Shown in pieces: positions 28,196 through 37,487 of a stretch of DNA of 51,977 nt. Position 1 is the first letter of the stretch. The number at the start of each line of letters is the position of its first letter. Under the pieces are notes generated by a model, which was given only the letters and a program-made list of their open reading frames with translations, ran no database searches and was not told the origin of the DNA. Position numbers and translations under genes: made by a program. The DNA is from Alphaproteobacteria bacterium (lineage in GTDB: Bacteria > Pseudomonadota > Alphaproteobacteria > WRAU01 > Hepatincolaceae): NCBI GenBank assembly GCA_031256515.1, contig JAIRQL010000018.1:1-51977 (forward strand), read 5' to 3'.

Positions 28196-29578
28196 TTATT
28201 TTTGTTTTCTAGTTATTGTAGTGGCAATATCTTCTTGATCATCGCATTTAATTAGCTTAGTTTGTCCGCTTTGAATATCTAAAATTATTTTACAACCTTC
28301 TACGGTATTTCCTTGAGAATCTACAATTCTTACATTGTCTTCTAAGGATAAGATATTTTTCGCATAATCTAAATAACCATAGTCTGCATAAATTACTGAA
28401 TTATCATGAGATTTTATAACAATATTATCAAAAATCTCTGCATAGTCTATTTCATTACTTACAGGCTTTAACTTGGCATAAACTAAACCTGCTTTAATAT
28501 CATAATTTTTATTATTATCATTTTTGGTAATTAAATGGGGATTACCTCTTGCTACAATAGTATTGTCTTTGGTATTAAATTCAAACCTATCTTTAACACT
28601 AACAAAATATTTTCTATCTTCATAAGTTGTGAGCTTATCTTTAGATGTTAATATCATTATACCCTTAAGCACATCGTAGATATATTTATCACCCTTTAAA
28701 GTACCATCGTTTTTACTATCATGAACCACCACATTATTTAGCATTTCAATTCTTGTAAAATTTTCTAAAGAATTGCTAGTATTTCTAAATCCATTAATAC
28801 TAATATAATTGGCTTTAAAAGAATCTGCAGCATATCTTATACTATTTCTATAGCCAAAAAACGGTGAATCTGTAGAAATAATTCTTAACTTGTTATCAAC
28901 AAAAACATTGCCAGTAGTTCTTAAATAAATGTTATTAAAAATATCATATCTATATAAGTTTTCTGCAATAATATCAATATCAGATACAACAATTGGTCCA
29001 TAAATTGTTAGCTTATTAAAGTTATCATGGAGAATAAATCCTTTAGAATAAAAGAAATTATCACCATCTCTGGCAATGATCTTTTGATCCGTATAAATTT
29101 CAGCTCTAGCAATATTTAAAGTAATTAATAATGCTTCTAAATATGCTCCATCACTACTAAGAAGTTCTACTTTATCTTTTAGATAAAAAAGATTCTTCTG
29201 TTCATCAAATTGACCTCTTCTTGCTTTAATATTAATTGTATTACCATTATCTAATTCTAATTTAATAGTTGGTCTAGCAAAATTAATATTACTTTTATAA
29301 AAAAAGTTAGAGATGTAATTCTCTATAGTTTCAGAGGTAATATTATATTTTAAACCCTTGTCTGTAATTCCAGATAAAACTGCTGGCTTAACATCTATAT
29401 TTAATAAGTTAGAAGCAACTAAATTAAAAAACAAACTTCTACCTTTACCTGAAAATAAGCTAATACCTATCCATACACATAAAGATATAATTAATACTAT
29501 TAAAAAAATCTTTAAACTATAACTAGTTATTTTTTTTCTTAAGAGATATTTCCTGTGTTCTTTTTGGGAATCATTCAA
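28196..29578 (-). CDS. LptC-LptA fusion protein for LPS transport
   Basis: 460 residues. A membrane anchor (about 19-42) is followed by an LptC-like (DUF1239) domain: SGITDKGLKYNITSE, KLELDNGNTINIKARRGQFD, LKDKVELLSSDG, about 60-205. Residues about 205-450 show repeated beta-jellyroll OstA/LptA-like units (LRTTGNVFVDN, IEMLNNVVVHD, DNTIVARGNPHL, LSLEDNVRIVD). Usually lptC and lptA are separate genes in this operon; here one frame covers both and no separate lptA lies before lptB. The protein would bridge periplasm from an inner-membrane anchor. It lies three bases after kdsD. Confidence 0.8.
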   Translation of the reverse strand: MNDSQKEHRKYLLRKKITSYSLKIFLIVLIISLCVWIGISLFSGKGRSLFFNLVASNLLNIDVKPAVLSGITDKGLKYNITSETIENYISNFFYKSNINFARPTIKLELDNGNTINIKARRGQFDEQKNLFYLKDKVELLSSDGAYLEALLITLNIARAEIYTDQKIIARDGDNFFYSKGFILHDNFNKLTIYGPIVVSDIDIIAENLYRYDIFNNIYLRTTGNVFVDNKLRIISTDSPFFGYRNSIRYAADSFKANYISINGFRNTSNSLENFTRIEMLNNVVVHDSKNDGTLKGDKYIYDVLKGIMILTSKDKLTTYEDRKYFVSVKDRFEFNTKDNTIVARGNPHLITKNDNNKNYDIKAGLVYAKLKPVSNEIDYAEIFDNIVIKSHDNSVIYADYGYLDYAKNILSLEDNVRIVDSQGNTVEGCKIILDIQSGQTKLIKCDDQEDIATTITRKQK

Positions 29579-29580
29579 GA

Positions 29581-30543
29581 TTACATCACCCCTAGCTTTA
29601 ATAAATCATGAATATGAATTATCCCTACAGGCTTTTTATCTTCTATAACAAAAAGATTCGTAACCTTATTATTTTCCATTGCTAATAAAGCCTTAGATGT
29701 ATTTGTATCTTGAGTAATAGATACAAAATTCTTAGTCATAACCTCGTCTACCTTTTTATGTAAGAAATCAGAAGACATATGCCGTCTAATATCACCATCA
29801 GTTATAATTCCAATAATTTCACCACTATTATTTAATATTCCAACACAGCCAAATTTATGAGAGGTAATAGCAATTATTGCTTTATCCATACTTACATCTG
29901 ATTTTACCAGTGGAACATCATTACCTTGGTGCATTATATCAGCAATTTTTAATAATTTAGATCCTAAACTACCTCCAGGATGGAATACTCTAAAATCTTC
30001 GGCAGAAAAACCTTTCATTTCAAGTAAGGTAATTGCAATCGCATCACCTAGTATTAAAGTATTAGTTGTAGAAGTAGTAGGAGCTAACCCTAGCGAGCAA
30101 GCCTCAGAGGCTTTTGGCAACTCTAAAACATATTTAGCATTTTTTCCTAATTCACTGTCTTTATTAGAAGTAATAGCAATTAAAGGAATATTAAATCTTT
30201 GGGTATAATTAATGATTCCTTGCAACTCAACGGTATTGCCAGAATTAGAAAGAGCAATTACTATATCGTTCTTTTCTATCATACCTAAATCACCATGCAG
30301 AGCCTCAGCAGGATGTACAAAAATACTAGAAGTTCCTGTAGAAGCTAATGTAGCTGCAATTTTAGCTCCAATATGCCCCGACTTCCCCATTCCTGTAATA
30401 ATAACTCTACCTTTGTTATTTAGTAATAAATTACAAACATGGGTAAATTCCACAGAGAGATTATCTCTTAGTAAGGCAATACCTTCTAATTCTGTTTGAA
30501 TAATTTTTTTTCCTAAATTTAAAATCTGTTCACTTGTAAACAT
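29581..30543 (-). CDS. kdsD: Arabinose-5-phosphate isomerase
   Basis: 320 residues. It converts ribulose 5-phosphate to arabinose 5-phosphate, the first step to Kdo in LPS. The SIS domain has VIITGMGKSGHIGAKIAATLASTGT near residue 48, PAEALHGDLGMI and ALSNSGNTVEL, with PTTSTTNTLILGDAIA beyond. Two CBS domains fill the C-terminus (MHQGNDVP.., VMTKNFVS..). It belongs to the Kdo/LPS-transport operon. Confidence 0.96.
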   Translation of the reverse strand: MFTSEQILNLGKKIIQTELEGIALLRDNLSVEFTHVCNLLLNNKGRVIITGMGKSGHIGAKIAATLASTGTSSIFVHPAEALHGDLGMIEKNDIVIALSNSGNTVELQGIINYTQRFNIPLIAITSNKDSELGKNAKYVLELPKASEACSLGLAPTTSTTNTLILGDAIAITLLEMKGFSAEDFRVFHPGGSLGSKLLKIADIMHQGNDVPLVKSDVSMDKAIIAITSHKFGCVGILNNSGEIIGIITDGDIRRHMSSDFLHKKVDEVMTKNFVSITQDTNTSKALLAMENNKVTNLFVIEDKKPVGIIHIHDLLKLGVM

Positions 30544-30553
30544 CTATTGACCT

Positions 30554-31180
30554 TTAATGTTTAAAAATATCGTTATCTTCATTAAAACGAAGAGCATCTA
30601 ATACCGCCCTCGTTGGTAAGAAATTAAAACAAGACATGGCAATACTTAAACGATTCTCTTGTTTTAGCATAGTAGTTAATTTTTCTTTTAATTCGTGTAA
30701 ATATAAAACATCATCAGCAGCATAAGCCTGTTGCTTATTATTAATCTCAGAAGCTCCCCAATTTGATGATTGTTGTTCTTTTTGTAACTCTACATTTAAA
30801 AATTCTTTACATAGTTCTTTTAAACCATGTTTGTTAGTATAAGTTCTGGCTAGTTTAGAAGCAATTTTCGTACAAAAAATATTTTCACAAAGCACTCCTA
30901 AATAAGTATAAATAGCAAGAACATCAAATCTAGCATAATGGAAAATTTTATTAATTTCTTTATTTTTTAAAACTTGTTTTAAGTTAGGACAATTATATTT
31001 ACCTCTTTCAAACTGAATTAAATGAATAGTATTGCTTTCATCTTTTAATTGCAATAAACATAATCTATCTCTTGAGAGTTCTAAACCCATAGTTTCGGTA
31101 TCTATGGCAATACTTTTACCAACTATTATATCAGCAGATGGTAAATCATTTTTATGGAATAGAATTTTAATTTCTTGCAT
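30554..31180 (-). CDS. rnd: Ribonuclease D-type 3'-5' exonuclease
   Basis: 208 residues: only the DEDD exonuclease domain, without the HRDC domains of long RNase D, as is usual for this alphaproteobacterial form. IAIDTETMGL (Exo I), KIFHYARFDVLAI (Exo II) and QAYAADDVLYLHEL (Exo III) carry the catalytic acids. It trims RNA 3' ends. It heads the kdsD-lpt operon, a conserved alphaproteobacterial link. Confidence 0.9.
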   Translation of the reverse strand: MQEIKILFHKNDLPSADIIVGKSIAIDTETMGLELSRDRLCLLQLKDESNTIHLIQFERGKYNCPNLKQVLKNKEINKIFHYARFDVLAIYTYLGVLCENIFCTKIASKLARTYTNKHGLKELCKEFLNVELQKEQQSSNWGASEINNKQQAYAADDVLYLHELKEKLTTMLKQENRLSIAMSCFNFLPTRAVLDALRFNEDNDIFKH

Positions 31181-31267
31181 GGTATATATTTTAACCTTTG
31201 TTTAATAAAAAAATAGTATCTATTATTATATATGATATTATTTATTAAATAAACGAATTAAAAAAGA

Positions 31268-32188
31268 ATGTTTATAAAAAAACAAATAGTTATCTTAGGC
31301 AGTAATCAGGCAATTTTAACAGATTTAATCACCAATCTTTTAGAACAAAACTATACTATTAGCATTGTAATTGAAGATAGTGAATCTTGTTTGTTTATTA
31401 AAGATACCCTAAATAGGATTAGTTACTTTAATATCCATGATACTAAAATTAAGGATATCCTTAATAAAGCCGATGTAATTATTAATACCTTTTTTATGAT
31501 TTCTCCAAGCAGTATTAAGAAAATCAAAAAAAATCTCTCATTTTATAAAAATATTCTTAAACTTATTGAATGCGAAACTAAAGTAATAGATATTCTACCT
31601 TTACTTAACGACGATAGAGTTAGATCTTTTTACAAAGATATTAAAAAATACGAAAAATATGCAGAACAAAATTTTAATAACCACTTAACTCTTTATACTC
31701 CTTTGATTTTTTCACAGCAAGATAGTCTTATTCAGGATATTGAAGAGCTTTATAAGATTTCTAATAAAATATTTCGTTATAAAGAAAATTTTTCTTACAT
31801 AGATAAAAATAGTTTAATAGAAGCTATACTAAACTTAATAGAAAATAATACTTATCAAAAAGCTGATTTTGAAATTGGTAGTTATAAGAGTACAAATATT
31901 GACTATATAAACGATAATGTTATAATTGATACCAAACAATTACACGAAATATCCTCTATTTCTTGGTGGAAATTAAGTTTATTATCTTTTCTTTATAAAA
32001 AAGAAATGCCCTCTTTTAAGAGAAAATATTTATATTTTATAAAAGCCTGTAGAAAAACATCAAGAAGTGCTTTAAATTTAGAAACTTTAAACATAAAAAA
32101 GCATTCTTTATTGTTTATTTTAAATAAATACAAAGATAATAACCAAAAACCATCTTATGAGGATCTTGAAGAATACGAGATGTACTAA
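31268..32188 (+). CDS. Hypothetical protein with degenerate Rossmann-like N-terminus
   Basis: 306 residues, no firm family. The start KQIVILGSNQAILTDLITNLLEQNYTISIVI has the beta-alpha-beta spacing of a NAD(P)-binding fold, and DIINTF-like KADVIINTFF follows, but the glycine motif is incomplete (GSNQA). It could be a decayed epimerase/NDUFA9-like protein. The C-terminal half is lysine-rich with no motif. It starts the eight-gene plus-strand operon, three bases before the DAHP synthase gene. Confidence 0.55.
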   Translation: MFIKKQIVILGSNQAILTDLITNLLEQNYTISIVIEDSESCLFIKDTLNRISYFNIHDTKIKDILNKADVIINTFFMISPSSIKKIKKNLSFYKNILKLIECETKVIDILPLLNDDRVRSFYKDIKKYEKYAEQNFNNHLTLYTPLIFSQQDSLIQDIEELYKISNKIFRYKENFSYIDKNSLIEAILNLIENNTYQKADFEIGSYKSTNIDYINDNVIIDTKQLHEISSISWWKLSLLSFLYKKEMPSFKRKYLYFIKACRKTSRSALNLETLNIKKHSLLFILNKYKDNNQKPSYEDLEEYEMY

Positions 32189-32191
32189 TAA

Positions 32192-33319
32192 ATGGCTTGG
32201 TCTATTAATTCTTGGCAAAATTTTACTACAAAACATATGCCAAAATATCATGAAGATATTACTGATATTAAAACTCAATTAGCAAAAAAAGATTCCATTG
32301 TTGATTCTAAAAGTATTGATGAGCTACTTTTATTGCTATCTAAAGTTAATGATTCTAATTATTTTATTATGCAAATGGGCGAATGTGCTGAACTTTTTGC
32401 AAATGCTACTAAAGAAGATATTTTTAGCAGAGTAAACTTTATAGAAGAAGTTTGCCGTTATTTTCCAGAATCTTTAAATATCATTAAAATAGGACGAATC
32501 GCTGGTCAGTATTCTAAACCTAGAAGCGAAGATTTTGAGATCATTAATGATGAAAAAACCTTAGTGTATAAAGGTGATATGTTTCACGATTATATGAATC
32601 GTGAAATTAAAGCTAGCAGAATGCTCCTTTCTGCGGATGTATCTAAAAGAACTTATGATATAATGCAAAAATTTAATCAAGAAATTTTTACCTCTCATGA
32701 GGCTCTTAATTTACATTACGAGGAAGGGTTTACTAGATTAATAAACAGTAAATATTATAATACTTCTGCTCACATGCTATGGCTAGGTGAAAAAACTAGA
32801 TTCTTAAATAGTAGCCATGTGGAATATTTAAGAGGAATTTCTAACCCTGTTGGCATAAAAATTAGCCATAATATTAGCTCAGCCGATTTAATAAAAATAA
32901 TTAGATTATTAAATCCTGAAAATATACCTGGCAAAATAGTTTTAATTAATCGGATGGGAGTTAAAAACACTCACCTTTATTTAGAAAATCTTTTACAAGA
33001 AGTAAAAAATACTAACCTTAATGTAATATGGATGTGCGATCCTCTGCATGGTAATACTTATAAAGATAGCAACAATTATAAAGTTAGAAATCTTACAGAT
33101 ATTATTAAAGAAATCACTGATTTTGCTATAATTCTTTACAAACATAAGGTAAAATTTGGAGGAATTCATTTAGAGAATTCACCAAAAGATATTTACGAAT
33201 GTGTAGATGGCAGTATGCGAAATATCGGTGAAAAATATGAAACCTTGTGTGATCCAAGGCTAAATAAAGAGCAATCTTTTACAATCGCTAAATTACTAGC
33301 AAAATTAATACAAAACTAG
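32192..33319 (+). CDS. Class II 3-deoxy-7-phosphoheptulonate (DAHP) synthase
   Basis: 375 residues, shorter than the usual 440-470. It condenses PEP and erythrose 4-phosphate, the first shikimate step. Class II motifs are intact: WSINSWQNF, MGECAELF with the metal cysteine, RIAGQYSKPRSE, YKGDMFHDY, SHEALNLHYE, HMLWLGEKTR, HVEYLRGISNPVGIK, NRMGV, MCDPLHGNT and GGIHLEN. Several extra helical segments of long forms are missing, so allosteric control may differ. It is followed nine bases later by pncB. Confidence 0.92.
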   Translation: MAWSINSWQNFTTKHMPKYHEDITDIKTQLAKKDSIVDSKSIDELLLLLSKVNDSNYFIMQMGECAELFANATKEDIFSRVNFIEEVCRYFPESLNIIKIGRIAGQYSKPRSEDFEIINDEKTLVYKGDMFHDYMNREIKASRMLLSADVSKRTYDIMQKFNQEIFTSHEALNLHYEEGFTRLINSKYYNTSAHMLWLGEKTRFLNSSHVEYLRGISNPVGIKISHNISSADLIKIIRLLNPENIPGKIVLINRMGVKNTHLYLENLLQEVKNTNLNVIWMCDPLHGNTYKDSNNYKVRNLTDIIKEITDFAIILYKHKVKFGGIHLENSPKDIYECVDGSMRNIGEKYETLCDPRLNKEQSFTIAKLLAKLIQN

Positions 33320-33328
33320 AGAAAGTTT

Positions 33329-34477
33329 ATGAAAATAACTCTTGATTTTATAAAACAACATACCGATAAATATTTCAGCAACACCTCTAAAATTGTAGCT
33401 GATAATGGTGATGTTGAGGTTGTTTACGGATTTTTTGTTCGCAAACCTTCTATTTATGCAGTAAAAATTGCGATTGATTTTTTAAACGAGATTAAAAAAT
33501 CCTTAGGATATAATTTTACTGTTTATGAAAATTTTAAAGAAGGCGATAAAGTCGGAGCTGGTGATCCTTTATTTTTTATAGAAGGATCTCTTAAAGAATT
33601 ATCAGAATTAGAAACCCTTGTTTTACAAAAAGTTGGGCTATCTTGCCTATGTGCTTGGAATGCTTACAGTATGGCAAAGGCTCTGCCGAAGGCGAATTTT
33701 ATTTCTATGTTAGCAAGGCACTGTGTTGATGAAAATATGGTTTATGCTTGTGAATATGGATCTTCGGTTGGTTCAAAAGTAGCTATAAATGAAGGTTCAT
33801 TAGGATTTATCGGCAGTAGTAACGATGCTACTGCTCATCTTTTTAATACAAAAGAGGGTTTTGGAACTATGCCTCATGCCTTAATTGGTTATGCTGGTTC
33901 AACCCTCAATGCTGCAAAAATGTATTATAATAGCTTTAAGCCTAAGACTATGAGCATTTTAGTAGATTACTTCGGTAAAGAAATCACCGATACCTTAGAA
34001 TTATGCGAACACTTTAAAGATTTAGCTTATAGCGGAAACTTAAGTGTTCGTATAGATACACACGGCAACAGGTATTTAGAAGGGCTAGATTCCCATAAAT
34101 CTTATGCGGTTATAGAAAAATATATACCATCGGCTTTTCATGATTATAAAGATGAAGAAGAAATAGACTATTTAGTAGGAATGGGAGTAAGTGGAGCTGC
34201 AATTTTTTATTTAAGAGAAAAGTTAGATAAAGCTGGATTTAACAATGTAAAAATTATTGTTTCTTCTGGGTTTAACCTTAAAAAATGTTTGCTGATGTCT
34301 AAAATTAATGCTCCTATCTCTAGTGTCGGTACTGGCTCTTATATTCCACAAAATTGGAGCGATACTTATACAACCGCTGATGTAATTTCTTACAATGGAA
34401 AGCTATCAGTTAAAGTAGGCAGAGAATTTTTAATAAAAAAATGGCAAGAAAAACTTTTACAATTACAGGGGAAATAA
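33329..34477 (+). CDS. pncB: Nicotinate phosphoribosyltransferase
   Basis: 382 residues. It makes nicotinate mononucleotide from nicotinate and PRPP. Family features: type II PRT-like fold with KVGLSCLCAWNAYSMAKA, the phosphate-binding GSSNDATAHLFN and GTMPHALIGYAGSTLNA (His-containing), RIDTHGNRYLEG, and VGTGSYI near the C-terminus. It lies directly before nadE without a gap, forming a NAD-salvage pair. Confidence 0.9.
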   Translation: MKITLDFIKQHTDKYFSNTSKIVADNGDVEVVYGFFVRKPSIYAVKIAIDFLNEIKKSLGYNFTVYENFKEGDKVGAGDPLFFIEGSLKELSELETLVLQKVGLSCLCAWNAYSMAKALPKANFISMLARHCVDENMVYACEYGSSVGSKVAINEGSLGFIGSSNDATAHLFNTKEGFGTMPHALIGYAGSTLNAAKMYYNSFKPKTMSILVDYFGKEITDTLELCEHFKDLAYSGNLSVRIDTHGNRYLEGLDSHKSYAVIEKYIPSAFHDYKDEEEIDYLVGMGVSGAAIFYLREKLDKAGFNNVKIIVSSGFNLKKCLLMSKINAPISSVGTGSYIPQNWSDTYTTADVISYNGKLSVKVGREFLIKKWQEKLLQLQGK

Positions 34478-36118
34478 ATGCTAAAAGCATCCGCTTTACA
34501 AATGAAGCCACAACTAGGAAATATTGAAGCTAATTGTGATAAAATCTTAAGTTTTTATGATAATTCTAGTAGTGATATTGTGATTACTCCTGAGCTAGCC
34601 TTATGCGGATATTCTCCTCTTGATAATATACAATCGCCAAATTTCCAAGAAGAAATTAAAAAATATATAAATATTATTATCTATCATACTAAAGATAAAG
34701 CCCCAGCTCTAATTTTAGGGACCGTATGGTTTGAAGATAATAAAATCTATAATGTGGCTTTAGTAATAGAAAATGGCAAAATCCAGAACATTATCTATAA
34801 AAATAAACTTCCTAATTATGGAGTGTTTAACGAATATCGCTATTTTAGCACTAAACCCTGTGATAATCTTGTTGCAATTAAGGGAAAATATGTTGCAATA
34901 TTTGTGTGCGAAGATATGTGGCACACCGACTTACTGAAAAATATAAAAAATCATAATGCTTATAATCTTTTAATCTCAAAAGGAAAGATTGATTTAATAA
35001 TAAGTATTAATGCTTCACCTTTTGAAATCGGCAAACAAGATTCCCGTTTAGCTATTGTTAAACAGGCTCAAGAAATTATTCCTGCTCCAGTTTTATATTT
35101 AAATTTAGTGGGTGGGGTTGATGATGTAATATTTGACGGTAATTCTTTTGTGAGAGATTCTATAGGTATGTGTAAATATATGCTCCATGCAAAGGAAGAT
35201 TCTCTACATTTTGAAGTTAAAGATGTTGGTAGTAAAAAGATTATTTCTACCGAACAGCCTAGCAATCCAAAAACTACTAATAAAAACCAATTAATTTTTG
35301 AAACTATCCAACTAGGGCTTAAAGACTTTCTATCTGCCAGTAATTTTAAAGGAGTAATTATTGGTATGAGTGGTGGAATAGATTCTACCATTACTGCTGC
35401 TATTGCTAAAGAAACCCTAGGTGCAGAGAATGTTTTAGGAATTTCTATGCCCTCAAAACATACCTCCCAACTATCTTATAAAATTATAGAGGATATTAAA
35501 AATAGTTTGGGGATTAAAATTATAGAAATTCCTATAGATAATCTTGTGGAATCTTACATAAAGACCTTAGAAAACAACCTAAATTTAGCAGAGAATAATA
35601 TCTTAGATAATATCCAAGCTAGGATTCGGGGACAGATTCTTATGAGCTATGCTAACCAGTATAATAATTTTATGGTATTAACTACTGGTAATAAATCGGA
35701 AATAGCAACTGGCTATTGTACTCTGTATGGTGATACCTGTGGCGGTTATAATCTACTAAAAGACCTTTATAAAACTCAAGTGTTTGAGCTAGCCAAGTGG
35801 ATGAATGAAAAGTTTAATAATATCCCAATAGAAGCAATTACCAGAAAGCCATCGGCAGAATTAAAAGAAAATCAATACGATGAAGATTCGCTAATGGATT
35901 ATAATATCTTAGATGCTATACTATATGAAATTATAGAAAAAAATTCGTCCTTAGAAAATTTATATAAGTTATTTGATAATAACTTAGTAAATAAGGTACT
36001 TAAATTATTAAAAAATTCCCATTATAAAAGATTACAAAGTGCAATGGGAGTAAATATTAGCACTCGTCCGTTTGGTAAGAGTTATCAATATAATATTAGT
36101 GATGGTTTTAAAAGGTAA
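34478..36118 (+). CDS. nadE: Glutamine-dependent NAD+ synthetase
   Basis: 546 residues. The N-terminal nitrilase-like glutaminase has the triad region E39 (TPELALCGY), K108/K110 (YKNKLPNYGVFNEYRYF) and C144 (FVCEDMW). The C-terminal synthetase has the P-loop SGGIDST (298-304), GISMPSKHTS, and ATGYCTLYGD for nucleotide binding, then NISTRPFG near the end. It amidates deamido-NAD using glutamine. Confidence 0.97.
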   Translation: MLKASALQMKPQLGNIEANCDKILSFYDNSSSDIVITPELALCGYSPLDNIQSPNFQEEIKKYINIIIYHTKDKAPALILGTVWFEDNKIYNVALVIENGKIQNIIYKNKLPNYGVFNEYRYFSTKPCDNLVAIKGKYVAIFVCEDMWHTDLLKNIKNHNAYNLLISKGKIDLIISINASPFEIGKQDSRLAIVKQAQEIIPAPVLYLNLVGGVDDVIFDGNSFVRDSIGMCKYMLHAKEDSLHFEVKDVGSKKIISTEQPSNPKTTNKNQLIFETIQLGLKDFLSASNFKGVIIGMSGGIDSTITAAIAKETLGAENVLGISMPSKHTSQLSYKIIEDIKNSLGIKIIEIPIDNLVESYIKTLENNLNLAENNILDNIQARIRGQILMSYANQYNNFMVLTTGNKSEIATGYCTLYGDTCGGYNLLKDLYKTQVFELAKWMNEKFNNIPIEAITRKPSAELKENQYDEDSLMDYNILDAILYEIIEKNSSLENLYKLFDNNLVNKVLKLLKNSHYKRLQSAMGVNISTRPFGKSYQYNISDGFKR

Positions 36119-36120
36119 AA

Positions 36121-37470
36121 ATGAGTAGTAATAAATTTAAAGTAAGATTCGCTCCAAGCCCAACTGGTTATCTACATTTAGGTAATGCTAGGATGGCAAC
36201 TCTCAACTATTTTTTAGCTAAAAAAATTACTGCTGATTACATCTTAAGAATAGACGATACTGATATCGGCAGAGTTAAACAAGAATATATAGATGGTACA
36301 CACGAAGATTTAACTTGGCTTGGTATTTCTTGGGATAGTGAATTTAAACAATCTGACAGGCTAGATGTTTATAACGAATTTTTAGAAAGACTTAAAAAAG
36401 ATAATCTTGTATATCCTTGTTATGAAACTCCACAAGAACTTGAATACAAAAAAAAGCTTCAAATAGCTATGAAAAAACCACCTATTTACGATAGGTCTGC
36501 CCTTAAATTAACAGCTGAGGAAGTTAAAAAATATGAAAGTGAAGGCAGAAAACCTTATTATCGCTTAAAAATATCTTATACTGATATAGCTTGGAAAGAT
36601 TTAATCAAAGGTGAAATCAATTTTAAAGGAGAGCATATTAGCGATCCTGTAGTTATGCGGGACGATGGTAGCTTTTTATATCTTTTAACCTCTGTTATTG
36701 ATGATATTTCTGCAGGTATTACCCATATTATAAGAGGTGAAGACCATGTGGTAAATACGGCAATTCAAATCCAAATGTTTCAGTATTTAGGGGCAGAAGT
36801 GCCAACATTCGCCCACCTACCTTTAATTACTAACAATTCTGGTGAAGGTTTTTCTAAAAGAGATGGAGCTTTGTCTCTTAGAAATTTAAGAAATGATGGT
36901 ATTCATCCAATGGCAATTAATAATTATTTATTCATGCTAGGTCTTGGCGAAAGAGACAAAGTATATTCTAATATTGCAGAAATTGTAGAAGACTTTGATT
37001 TAGAAAAATATAATAGTGCTTCAGCCAAATTTGATGAAGATAAGCTCCTTAAAATTAATTTACAAATTTTACAAACTAGATGCTTTGCTGAAATGGAGGC
37101 TATGATTAAGAGACTATTAAATCTTGATATTAATGAAGATTTCTGGAATGGTATTAAACATAATATTGTAGATTTTAAAGATATTACTAACTGGTATAAT
37201 ATTATTTACTCTAATGACTTAAAAACTACTTGTGAAAATAAAGATCTTATAAAAATCGCCCTAGATACTATGCCTCAAGAAGATTTTACCGAGAACACTT
37301 GGTCGGCTTGGCTAGATAGCATTAAATTAAAAAGTAATTTAAAAGGTAAAGAGTTATTTCATCCTTTAAGATTAGCTTTTAGTGGAGTGGCAAATGGTCC
37401 TGATTTTAAATCTTTAATTAGCTTAATTGGTAAAGAAAGATTAACAAATCGCTTAAAAAACTTAGTTTAA
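36121..37470 (+). CDS. gltX: Glutamate-tRNA ligase
   Basis: 449 residues, class I synthetase. PSPTGYLHLGNARMA is the HIGH-type signature, RIDDTDIGRV and HIIRGEDHV are conserved, and FSKRDGALSLRNLR is the KMSKS-like motif. It charges tRNA-Glu (and possibly tRNA-Gln, since alphaproteobacteria often carry two GltX forms and use amidation). It follows nadE by two bases. Confidence 0.95.
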   Translation: MSSNKFKVRFAPSPTGYLHLGNARMATLNYFLAKKITADYILRIDDTDIGRVKQEYIDGTHEDLTWLGISWDSEFKQSDRLDVYNEFLERLKKDNLVYPCYETPQELEYKKKLQIAMKKPPIYDRSALKLTAEEVKKYESEGRKPYYRLKISYTDIAWKDLIKGEINFKGEHISDPVVMRDDGSFLYLLTSVIDDISAGITHIIRGEDHVVNTAIQIQMFQYLGAEVPTFAHLPLITNNSGEGFSKRDGALSLRNLRNDGIHPMAINNYLFMLGLGERDKVYSNIAEIVEDFDLEKYNSASAKFDEDKLLKINLQILQTRCFAEMEAMIKRLLNLDINEDFWNGIKHNIVDFKDITNWYNIIYSNDLKTTCENKDLIKIALDTMPQEDFTENTWSAWLDSIKLKSNLKGKELFHPLRLAFSGVANGPDFKSLISLIGKERLTNRLKNLV

Positions 37471-37487
37471 AGAATTTAATTTAAAAT

